Part shown: positions 52,266 through 59,144 of the stretch, one piece after another
How positions within the stretch are numbered: the first letter of the stretch is position 1
Layout of the letters: every line of letters starts with the position of its first letter
From: Candidatus Cloacimonadota bacterium
Lineage (GTDB): Bacteria; Cloacimonadota; Cloacimonadia; Cloacimonadales; Cloacimonadaceae
Assembly: GCA_020532085.1 (NCBI GenBank)
Contig: JAJBAV010000002.1
Location: 62,001-126,000 of the forward strand
Direction: 5' to 3'
Length of the DNA: 64,000 nucleotides
Notes under the pieces: generated by a model
What the model saw: the letters and a program-made list of their open reading frames with translations, nothing else
The model's database searches: none
What the model was told of the DNA's origin: nothing
Made by a program: the position numbers and the translations under genes

Positions 52266-52922
52266 ATGCGCTATAAAGCGGTTATCTTCGACCTCGACGG
52301 CACCCTGATCGATTCCATGGGACTCTGGCGCCAGGTGGACCGTGATTTCCTCCACAAACGAGGCCTTGCCGTCCCCCGCGACCTCTTTCACCATCTGCCT
52401 TCCGGCAATTCCTTCATCCAGACCGCCCAGTATTTCAAGGACCGCTTTGGCCTGCCCGACAGCGCCGAAGCCATCATGGCCGAATGGACCCAGATGGTGG
52501 GCTGGCACTACGCCAACTCCGTGAAACTAAAACCCGGGGCCAAAAAGCTGGTGGAGAAGCTGAACGCAAAAGGGGTCCCTCTCGGCCTCGGAACCAGCAA
52601 TTCCCGCGAACTGGCGGAAAAAGTGCTGGTCCAGACCGGCATTTGGAACTACTTTGTCTCTGTGGTCACCGGCGACCAGCAGCTGCTGGGAAAACCCTGG
52701 CCGGACATCTATCTGAAAGGCTCTCAGGAGCTGGATTTAGAGCCCGCGGACATCATCGTGGTGGAGGATACCCTCACCGGGATCCAGGCCGCCAAAGCCG
52801 CCGGAATGCGCGCTGTGGCCATTTACGACCCCGACAGCGAGGAATTCCAGCCCCGGATCCGGGCCATGGCCGATGCCTTCGCCCACAACTACATAGAATT
52901 AAGCGAGTTACTTGAGATATGA
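52266..52922 (+). CDS. HAD-superfamily hydrolase (beta-phosphoglucomutase/phosphatase-like)
   Basis: 218 aa with the four HAD motifs: DLDGT with nucleophile Asp (9-13, in AVIFDLDGTLIDSMG), GLGTSNSRELAEKVL (motif II Thr/Ser), LGKPWPDIYLKG (motif III Lys) and IIVVEDTLTGIQAAKAAGMR (motif IV). The alpha-helical cap after motif I (RQVDRDFLHKRGLAVPRDLF) places it in subfamily I with phosphoglucomutase-like and phosphoglycolate phosphatases. It starts 1 bp after the porin stop and overlaps the next gene by 4 nt. The phosphorylated substrate is not evident. Confidence 0.92.
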   Translation: MRYKAVIFDLDGTLIDSMGLWRQVDRDFLHKRGLAVPRDLFHHLPSGNSFIQTAQYFKDRFGLPDSAEAIMAEWTQMVGWHYANSVKLKPGAKKLVEKLNAKGVPLGLGTSNSRELAEKVLVQTGIWNYFVSVVTGDQQLLGKPWPDIYLKGSQELDLEPADIIVVEDTLTGIQAAKAAGMRAVAIYDPDSEEFQPRIRAMADAFAHNYIELSELLEI

Positions 52923-53608
52923 ACAAACCCTTATACATAGTCATCGGCGCCTATGGCAGCGGAAAAAGCGAATTTTCCCTCCACCTGGCCCAAAGCCTGA
53001 ACACCCCTGAGCACGAGGTGGTGCTGGCGGACATGGACGTGGTGAATCCCTATTTCCGTTCCCGCGACGTGCAGGAGGAATTCGCCGCCCTGGGCATCGA
53101 AGTCATCGCGCCCGAAGGCCAGTTCAAGCACGCCGATCTGCCCATGCTCTCGCCGCGGATCAAAGGCGCCATCGAAAACCCCGCCAAAACCGTGATCCTG
53201 GACGTCGGCGGCGATCTCGCCGGCTGCCGCACTCTGGGCCGCTTCGTTGATGCCGCCAGCCTGCGCGGCTACGAGATGCTCTTCGTGGTGAACACCTTCC
53301 GCCCCTTCACCTCCAGCGTGGAAGAGGTGCTGCGGATGAAGGACCAGCTGGAATTCGCCTCCAAACTGAAGATCACCGAGTTTGTCTGCAACAACAACCT
53401 GATGGAGTACACCACCCCCGAGGTGGTCCAACAGGGCATCGACATCCTGGCCGAATGCGGGCGCCTCACCGGCCTGCCTTTCAGGCGCTACCTCGTTTTG
53501 GACGCCTACGCGGACATCGTTCCCGCCGGCCTCGGCGGCAAAGAACGCCTGGTGATGGCCTACACCCTCAAAAAACCCTGGGAAGGCCTCGCCCTGAAAG
53601 GGATCTGA
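52919..53608 (+). CDS. MinD/CobQ-like P-loop ATPase
   Basis: 229 aa. Walker A is in IVIGAYGSGKSEFSLHLAQS (9-28). VVLADMDVVNPYFRSRDVQE and TVILDVGGDLAGCRTLGRFV supply the Walker A' Asp and Walker B-like strands. The fold is of the CobQ/CobB/MinD/ParA type. Proteins of this kind often sit beside 2-oxoacid:ferredoxin oxidoreductase genes in anaerobes, but here the neighbours are HAD and porin genes. A role in cofactor or protein assembly is possible but not shown. The ATG overlaps the HAD stop (ATGA). It ends the four-gene unit. Confidence 0.85.
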   Translation: MNKPLYIVIGAYGSGKSEFSLHLAQSLNTPEHEVVLADMDVVNPYFRSRDVQEEFAALGIEVIAPEGQFKHADLPMLSPRIKGAIENPAKTVILDVGGDLAGCRTLGRFVDAASLRGYEMLFVVNTFRPFTSSVEEVLRMKDQLEFASKLKITEFVCNNNLMEYTTPEVVQQGIDILAECGRLTGLPFRRYLVLDAYADIVPAGLGGKERLVMAYTLKKPWEGLALKGI

Positions 53609-53638
53609 TCCGCGCCAACGCTCCCTTTTCCGCCATCT

Positions 53639-53690
53639 GTGGCAAATAATCTACAAAGGTGGCTAATTTTATTATAAATATTTCTTGACC
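53639..53690 (+). promoter_or_regulatory. Candidate promoter and upstream dyad of the secreted repeat protein
   Basis: TTGACC at 53685-53690 lies 51 bp before the ATG; no convincing -10 follows. TGTGG-N8-CTACA begins 47 bp upstream of it, exactly as upstream of the lipoprotein gene at 41337. Confidence 0.5.
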
Positions 53691-53740
53691 ATTATCCCAA
53701 TGGATCATCCTGAGGGACAAATCATGCAGGGAGACAGGTC

Positions 53741-55624
53741 ATGAGAAACTTTCTTTTCTTTGCGGTTCTGGCTTTGGTCTGCGTTTCGGGCTGGGCTTCG
53801 ATCCTTTCCACGGAAACCGGAGGCAACTGGAACGATTCCGCCACCTGGGCCGGAGGCAACGTTCCCACGGCTTACGACGACGTGGTGATCAACGGGCCGG
53901 TGATCGCCTGTGACGGCCAGGACTGCGTTTGCCGGGATCTGACGGTCAATGCCGAGCGTTTCCTCTATGGCGGCAACACCGGCGGTAGCGAATATTACCT
54001 CTATGTTTACGGAAACCTCAGCAACAGCGGCACCATCAGAAACCATCCCAATAATTGGCTGCTGCGGCTCCGCTGTTTCGGCGACATCAGCAACGCCGGC
54101 CTGTTCACGCCGGAAGTTCTCCATCTGGACGGCTCCGCGGACCAGTTTCTCTCTGGCAGCGGCAGCTTCTCTCCCCTCTTCCTGAAAGACCTGGCGCCAG
54201 CCAGCCCGGTGAGATTGCTCTCCGATCTCAATATGGCCAATTCCCGGATCGATCTGAATCATGGTATCCTGGACCTGAATTATCTGGCAGCGGGCTACAC
54301 CCTCAGCCTGGCCGGAGGCTACATCATCCAGGGCAACATCCACGGCGGCGATGGCGCCACCCTGGCCCTCAGCGGCGGAGCGGACCTGGATCAGCTGACC
54401 ATCGACGAATGCGTGTTTACGGGAACGGTGGAGATCGCCAACCAGGTGACCGTGGGGATCCTGAGCAATCAAGCGGTTGTCCAGAGCGCGAACGCGGACG
54501 CGCCGGTCCTGATCGTCACCGAATTGCTGGCCAACCACGGCACGATCAAAAACAACCCCCTCAATTGGGACCTCTGGCTGTATCTGGGCGGTGATCTTGA
54601 GCATTATGGCACCCTCAGCAACAAGTGGACGGTACTGAACAACACTCAGCCTGCCTCTCTCTGGCAGGACGCCACAGCCGATCCCATCAGCTGCGCCAAC
54701 TTGATCGCCGAAGCTGGTTCCGCTCCCCACGAGCTGCGTTCCGACCTTCGCTTTGCCGGCGGCAACACGAACCTCAACGGCGCCACCCTCATCCTGCACA
54801 GCGGCCGTGGTGTGCACGGGATCACCTTCACCAACGGCTTTTTTGGCGATGCCATCCTGCAGACTGACGGTTTCAGCCCCCTCACCGGTTCCGGTGTCTC
54901 CCTGTATTCCATCCAGGCGGAGGATCTGAGCTTTCACGGCACGGTGGGGTTGAGCGGAAACTGCTCTGTCGAGGATCTGGTGAACTACGGTTACATCGAA
55001 CCCAGGACCCATCCGGTGGAGCTCACCATCAACGGCCAGCTGATCAATTACGGCACCATCCGGCTGATCAACAACTGGACCCTGAACCTCTATTGCCGCG
55101 GAAACATCAGCAACTACGGCGGGATCTACAACCGCAATGTCTATCTGGACGGCACGGCGGACCAGTATCTTTTCAACGCCGGTAGCATCAGCGTCTCCAG
55201 CTTCCAGTTGGTTTCGGAGCTCGGCCCCGCCCAGTGGTTTTTCAACGGCAGCCTCTACAACGCCGAGGTGCTGCTCAACCGGATCATCAACCCCAACACC
55301 CTCGGCGTTTGGCAACCTTTTGACGGAGCGAATTTCGGGCGCCTGATCACCATCGGCAGCGGCGTGACGGAGCTGGCCACCCCGGCCAACTTTCAAGCCT
55401 TGCTGCTGGGAACCGAACCCAAACTGCAGTGGGACCAGGTGCCGGGAGCCATCTACTACAAGGTTTACGCCAGTTCCGATCCCTGCGCCCTGTTTCCGGA
55501 TGGCTGGGACGCCCCCGTCAAAGCCCACGATCCCGATCCCGCCGACGGCATCGTGCGCCTCGACCTGACCGGGACCGAAACCTTCAAATTCTACCGCGTG
55601 ACCGCGGGAAACACGCTGCCGTAG
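53741..55624 (+). CDS. Secreted beta-helix-like repeat protein
   Basis: 627 aa, with GGGAG 9 nt before the ATG. Signal peptide RNFLFFAVLALVCVSGWAS. The opening GGNWNDSATWAGGNVPTAYD is the usual start of G8/PbH1-type beta-helix proteins that coat repeated layers. Repeating units contain YLYVYGNLSNSGTIRNHPNN, WDLWLYLGGDLEHYGTLSN and YCRGNISNYGGIYNRNVYLD, with the rungs marked by GTI-N-NWxLxL. The last 75 residues (LGTEPKLQWDQVPGAIYYKV) resemble an FN3 domain. No sorting domain is seen, unlike other secreted proteins here. Likely an exposed surface or glycan-binding protein. It has its own promoter region with a conserved dyad. Confidence 0.82.
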   Translation: MRNFLFFAVLALVCVSGWASILSTETGGNWNDSATWAGGNVPTAYDDVVINGPVIACDGQDCVCRDLTVNAERFLYGGNTGGSEYYLYVYGNLSNSGTIRNHPNNWLLRLRCFGDISNAGLFTPEVLHLDGSADQFLSGSGSFSPLFLKDLAPASPVRLLSDLNMANSRIDLNHGILDLNYLAAGYTLSLAGGYIIQGNIHGGDGATLALSGGADLDQLTIDECVFTGTVEIANQVTVGILSNQAVVQSANADAPVLIVTELLANHGTIKNNPLNWDLWLYLGGDLEHYGTLSNKWTVLNNTQPASLWQDATADPISCANLIAEAGSAPHELRSDLRFAGGNTNLNGATLILHSGRGVHGITFTNGFFGDAILQTDGFSPLTGSGVSLYSIQAEDLSFHGTVGLSGNCSVEDLVNYGYIEPRTHPVELTINGQLINYGTIRLINNWTLNLYCRGNISNYGGIYNRNVYLDGTADQYLFNAGSISVSSFQLVSELGPAQWFFNGSLYNAEVLLNRIINPNTLGVWQPFDGANFGRLITIGSGVTELATPANFQALLLGTEPKLQWDQVPGAIYYKVYASSDPCALFPDGWDAPVKAHDPDPADGIVRLDLTGTETFKFYRVTAGNTLP

Positions 55625-55759
55625 CCCCTGCCGGTTTTCCCGGCCCTGGAGGCTGTCCCGGTCCGAAACAGGCCCTTGGATGGCTATCTGCTTGAGGCAG
55701 AGGGGGATGGACCTTCGCGTCCTGCGCCTGGACAAAATTATCCGCAAGCATCTGCAAGG

Positions 55760-56050
55760 TAGGTAGTTGCAAAAACCGCTCAAAACAGGGGGTGTAAAAA
55801 GTGAAGTTAGCGGTTTTACAATCTTTGTAAATCCCTCTGTTTTGGAATCTTGCAAGAATGTAAGGATCCGTAAGAATCTTAACGCCTGTAACGTGATGAA
55901 AAATAGATACTTGCAAGAATGTAAGAATTTTTTTATATTAGCTGGAGTTCTGCAAATCAAGAAATACAAATAACTGCGATTTATTCTTGCATTCTTGCAA
56001 CTTCATATGCAGCAAATAGATATAGCCGTAAGAATCGGTAATTTTGTTAA
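55760..56050. repeat. AT-rich cluster of iteron-like words and dyads
   Basis: CTTGCAAGAATGTAAG occurs at about 55851 and 55912, and in reverse as TTCTTGCATTCTTGCAA near 55984. CCGTAAGAATC occurs at 55868 and 56027. Dyads AAAACCGCT/AGCGGTTTT (55772/55809) and CAAAACAG/CTGTTTTG (55781/55837) flank the left part. GC content drops sharply here compared with the surroundings. Confidence 0.7.
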
Positions 56051-56173
56051 AAACCAATTCTGGGGATCAGCTGGGGGTCGCTTCTAACTCCAGGATCGTG
56101 GTCCCTTTGAACTCCAGGATGGGGGTCGCTTCTAACTTCAGGATGGTGGTCGCTTCTAACTTCAGGCCTGGCC

Positions 56174-56424
56174 AGACGGAAGGCGGTGGCTTCAGCCACC
56201 GTACCCTTTCAGGAGCCGCGTTAGAGACGATCTCCGGCGGTTTCAACCGCCGGCTGACGCCATCCTCCTGTATCCGGTGAAAAGGCCGCAAACGCGTTCT
56301 CAGGAGGCCGTGGGGGCGGATTTCCGGGGTGTTTGGGCCGGTGCTTGAAAGCACCGGACATCGTCTTTATTGTCGGTCTGTCTTGGGCGGTGAACGGTGG
56401 CTGAAGCCACCGCCTTCCGTCTTT
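56174..56424. repeat. Inverted-repeat element GACGGAAGGCGGTGG, copy A
   Basis: Left end AGACGGAAGGCGGTGGCTTC and AGCCACCGT pairs with right end ACGGTGGCTGAAGCC and ACCGCCTTCCGTCTTT; each end is itself a palindrome (GGTGGCTTCAGCCACC). Inside is CGATCTCCGGCGGTTTCAAC with CGCCGG, and CCGGACATCGTCTTTAT. The same order is found in copy B at 62793-62996. A lone right-end fragment lies at about 56455-56480. Confidence 0.85.
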
Positions 56425-56502
56425 TTTTGGTTTGTTTCCGGGGGAATCAGTGGTTGAGGTCACCGCCTTCCGTCTTGACTGTGGCCCCAGCCTGAATCAG
56501 CC

Positions 56503-56841
56503 GCTTCACAGGAGCCGCAAACGTCCTCGTTTGCAAAGCTTCGGAGAAGCTTGTCTTTGGGTGCTGAAAGCCCCTGCGGGTCTTGTTTTTGGGTTCTGAA
56601 AGCCCCTGCGGGCCTTGGCAGACGGGGACGTCTGCCACTCCTGTTTTCTGCTGTCGTCGATGCTCCTGCGTCGCTTCACAGGAGCCGCAAACGTCCTCGT
56701 TTGCAAAGCTTCGGAGAAGCTTGTCTTTGGGTTCTGAAAGCCCCTGCGGGTCTTGTTTTTGGGTTCTGAAAGCCCCTGCGGGCCTTGGCAGACGGGGACG
56801 TCTGCCACTCCTGTTTTCTGCTGTCGTCGATGCTCCTGCGT
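56503..56841. repeat. Tandem direct repeat, two 170-bp units
   Basis: Units begin GCTTCACAGGAGCCGCAAAC at 56503 and 56673 and are nearly identical. Within each, TGAAAGCCCCTGCGGG occurs twice. Also present are GTCCTCGTTTGCAAAGCTTC and GACGGGGACGTCTGCC. No start or RBS supports translation. Confidence 0.9.
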
Positions 56842-57038
56842 AGCTCGACGCCAGCGCCAGAACTATGTAGCGCGGCATGCCAATGCTGCGTCCTGGCATC
56901 CCGCAGGATCGGCATCCTGCGCTACGGGTTCGAACTTGTCTGGATCCCAGCCTTCGCTGGGATGACGGCAGCGCTGAGATGACGAGTCTGGAATGACGAA
57001 CCGCCCATTTTCTTCTCCCATCCGCCTCCCCTGAACTT

Positions 57039-57077
57039 CCCGCTTAGTTCCCGCCTGTCAAGTGGGAACTAAGCGGG
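57039..57077. repeat. Perfect 14-bp hairpin (CCCGCTTAGTTCCC)
   Basis: CCCGCTTAGTTCCC and GGGAACTAAGCGGG around an 11-nt loop, with looser outer complementarity. It recalls the element at 1273-1387 in using TCCCG words and CCTCCC neighbours but is shorter. TTGACG at 57171 follows, before the DUF2089 gene. Confidence 0.75.
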
Positions 57078-57225
57078 TTGTTACCGGGATGTGAGTAGGC
57101 TGGGGCAAAGGGAGAATCAGTGAAGACATCGGGAAAACAGAAGAAAACCTCAGAGAAATGAAAATAAAACTTGACGTAATCTCAAGATAATTAATTCTGA
57201 CCTTGAGAATATCAAGGAGTAGATC

Positions 57226-57585
57226 ATGGAAATCACATCCTGCCCGATTTGCAAGCATGCCCTCGAGATCCGGGAGCTTCGCTGCCCGGCCTGCGAGATC
57301 AGTTACAGAGGGAATTTCAGCCAAAGTTGGCTGGGCGGCCTCGACCCCCGGCAGCTGGAATTCGTGAAACTATTCATCATTGTCCAGGGCAACATCAAAG
57401 AGATGGAAAAGCGCCTGGGCATATCCTATCCCACGGTGAAGAACCGGCTGGCGGAGATCATCCGCCTGATCGTGAACGAAAGCCCTTCCGTGGAGGATTT
57501 CGGCGATATCCTGAGCGATCTGGAGCAGGGTTTCATCTCCGTGGAGGAAGCCATCAGCATGATAGACACAAGGAGGAAATCATGA
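57226..57585 (+). CDS. DUF2089-family zinc-ribbon/HTH regulator
   Basis: 119 aa with AAGGAG 9 nt before the ATG. Residues 5-25 form a zinc ribbon (CPIC and CPAC, 10 residues apart). Residues about 45-85 (LEFVKLFIIVQGNIKEMEKR, LGISYPTVKNRLAEII) are a helix-turn-helix typical of DUF2089 proteins, which are thought to control the neighbouring gene. The C-terminal LEQGFISVEEAISMI matches the short motif at the end of the next protein (LESGKITAEEAERLL). The stop overlaps the next ATG by 4 nt. A cytosolic DNA-binding role in envelope stress is likely from family and context. Confidence 0.9.
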   Translation: MEITSCPICKHALEIRELRCPACEISYRGNFSQSWLGGLDPRQLEFVKLFIIVQGNIKEMEKRLGISYPTVKNRLAEIIRLIVNESPSVEDFGDILSDLEQGFISVEEAISMIDTRRKS

Positions 57586-58991
57586 AAACGGCAAAGATCG
57601 ATCTGAACTACGACTTTGGGGGCAAAGACACAGTGGAGATCACCAACAGCATGGCGCCGCTGCACATCGGGCGTTCAGAAAGCGGCCAGGTGGAGATCCG
57701 GGCCGAACTCAGCATCCCCTCTTTCGCGCCGGGAACGGACCTCGCGGAGTACTTTCACGTGGATGAGGACGGCAAGACCCTGGAGATCGGCCTGGAGCGC
57801 ATTCCGGAGCTCAACGAGGCTTTTTTGGGAACCGGCCGTTCGCAGGTGTGGGTGAAGGTTCCCTCCGGCGCGGCGGTGATCGCCAAAACCGACAACCTGC
57901 CCATCAAGGCGGAGGGAATCGCCGGCGCGCTGGTGCTGCACAACGAAAACGGGCCTCTGAAGCTGGATGGCTGCGAAGGCCACATCCATCTGCAGAACGA
58001 AAACGGACCCATCAAGCTGCATTCCTGCGCGGGGGATTTCGAGATCCGCCTTGAAAACGGCCCCCTCGTCGCGGAAAAGCTGAGCGGCGGCAACCTCGAG
58101 ATCACCTCCGAGAACGGCCCCGTGAAGGTTCGCCTGGCCAGCTTCCCCCGGGTGAAGATCAGCAACGAGAACGGCGTGATCTACTATGAAAGCCTGCCTT
58201 TGGACAGCGGCGAGATGGACTTCGTGAACGAAAACGGGATCGTGAACCTCGTGCTGGCCCAGGAGCAGAATTTCGAGCTGGACGCCGAGACCAATGTGGG
58301 CGCGATCTCCAGCTCCCTGGGAGCGGTTGAAAACGCGGCCGACGGCCACAAGGTCATCCGGCGCGGCGAGGGCGGCCTCAAGATCAGCATCCGAACCGAA
58401 AACGGCGTGATCAAGCTAAGCGCGGACGGCAGCAACGACATGAGCTTCGTGAAGATGAAGCTCAAGGACCTCAAAGGCGCGATCGGATCCGCGGTGGGGG
58501 AGGAGGACATGGAAAAAGTTCAAAAGACCCTCGCATCCGCCACAGCGGCCGTGGAAAAGGCCATCGGCTCCATCAACGAGGAGAAGATCAAGGAAAAACT
58601 CAGCGGCGCGCTGGGCAAGCTGCAAAAAGCTGTGGAAGACTTCGATTTCAAGGAGACCTCGGATAAGGTGGTGAAAACCGTGGACCAGATCGGCGATGAG
58701 GTTACCGACACGCTGAAAAGCGTGTTCCGCAAGGTGAAGGACACCGAGGGCAGACCAGCGCCTGAACACCACGCCAGCGACGAAGACTATTCGGAACCGG
58801 GCATTCTGAAAGAATTCATTAGAAAAACGGTGGAATCCACCCTCGCCAAAGCCCAGGGAAAGGACCTCAGCGACAGCGAGAAACAGGCCGTGGACGAACG
58901 CAGCCGGGCCAAGATATTGGAAATGCTGGAAAGCGGCAAGATCACCGCGGAGGAGGCGGAGCGCCTGCTGAAGGCCATCGGCCGAGAATAA
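57582..58991 (+). CDS. DUF4097/LiaX-like beta-helix protein with C-terminal SHOCT-like motif
   Basis: 469 aa with AGGAGG 5 nt before the ATG. Residues about 1-110 are an N-terminal beta domain. Residues about 110-290 contain seven repeats around ENG (HNENGPLKL, QNENGPIKL, RLENGPLVA, TSENGPVKV, SNENGVIYY, VNENGIVNL, RTENGVIKL), as in DUF4097 adhesin-like and LiaX-type proteins. Residues 300-410 are amphipathic helices rich in Lys/Glu. The end (RAKILEMLESGKITAEEAER) is the short helical motif shared by YvlB/LiaX-like proteins and DUF2089. No signal peptide, so it is cytoplasmic unless exported by an unknown route. It pairs with the DUF2089 regulator and is expected in cell-envelope stress sensing. 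Confidence 0.85.
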   Translation: MKTAKIDLNYDFGGKDTVEITNSMAPLHIGRSESGQVEIRAELSIPSFAPGTDLAEYFHVDEDGKTLEIGLERIPELNEAFLGTGRSQVWVKVPSGAAVIAKTDNLPIKAEGIAGALVLHNENGPLKLDGCEGHIHLQNENGPIKLHSCAGDFEIRLENGPLVAEKLSGGNLEITSENGPVKVRLASFPRVKISNENGVIYYESLPLDSGEMDFVNENGIVNLVLAQEQNFELDAETNVGAISSSLGAVENAADGHKVIRRGEGGLKISIRTENGVIKLSADGSNDMSFVKMKLKDLKGAIGSAVGEEDMEKVQKTLASATAAVEKAIGSINEEKIKEKLSGALGKLQKAVEDFDFKETSDKVVKTVDQIGDEVTDTLKSVFRKVKDTEGRPAPEHHASDEDYSEPGILKEFIRKTVESTLAKAQGKDLSDSEKQAVDERSRAKILEMLESGKITAEEAERLLKAIGRE

Positions 58992-59036
58992 AATCTTGAC
59001 AGAAACCCGGCTCAACAAAGTTTGATCCAGACCGGT

Positions 59037-59114
59037 CGGGATGTAGCGCAGTCCGGTTAGCGCGCTCGGTTCGGGACCGAGAAGTCGGAGGTTCAAATCC
59101 TCTCATCCCGACCA
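59037..59114 (+). tRNA. tRNA-Pro (anticodon CGG)
   Basis: 78 nt with encoded CCA. Acceptor CGGGATG/CATCCCG, anticodon stem CTCGG/CCGAG with loop TTCGGGA, T arm GGAGGTTCAAATCCTC. TTGACAGAAA lies at 58996-59005. It differs from tRNA-Pro(TGG) at only a few stem positions. Confidence 0.97.
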
Positions 59115-59144
59115 TTGTTTTTAAGTGGCCTCCGCGAAGGAAAC

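Larger units (their letters stand above)
55625..57225. other. 1.6-kb gene-free region with several repeat families
   Basis: No supported gene. It contains an AT-rich dyad cluster (55760-56050), a word GATGGTGGTCGCTTCTAAC or GGGGGTCGCTTCTAACTYCA repeated three times (about 56081-56165), an inverted-repeat element (56174-56424), a 170-bp tandem duplication (56503-56841) and a hairpin (57039-57077). The only open frames are low-complexity translations of the repeats. Confidence 0.7.

Noticed and set aside
53705-55969. Long minus-strand open frame opposite the secreted repeat protein
   Set aside because: The plus-strand protein has a signal peptide, RBS and repeat structure; the reverse frame is featureless.
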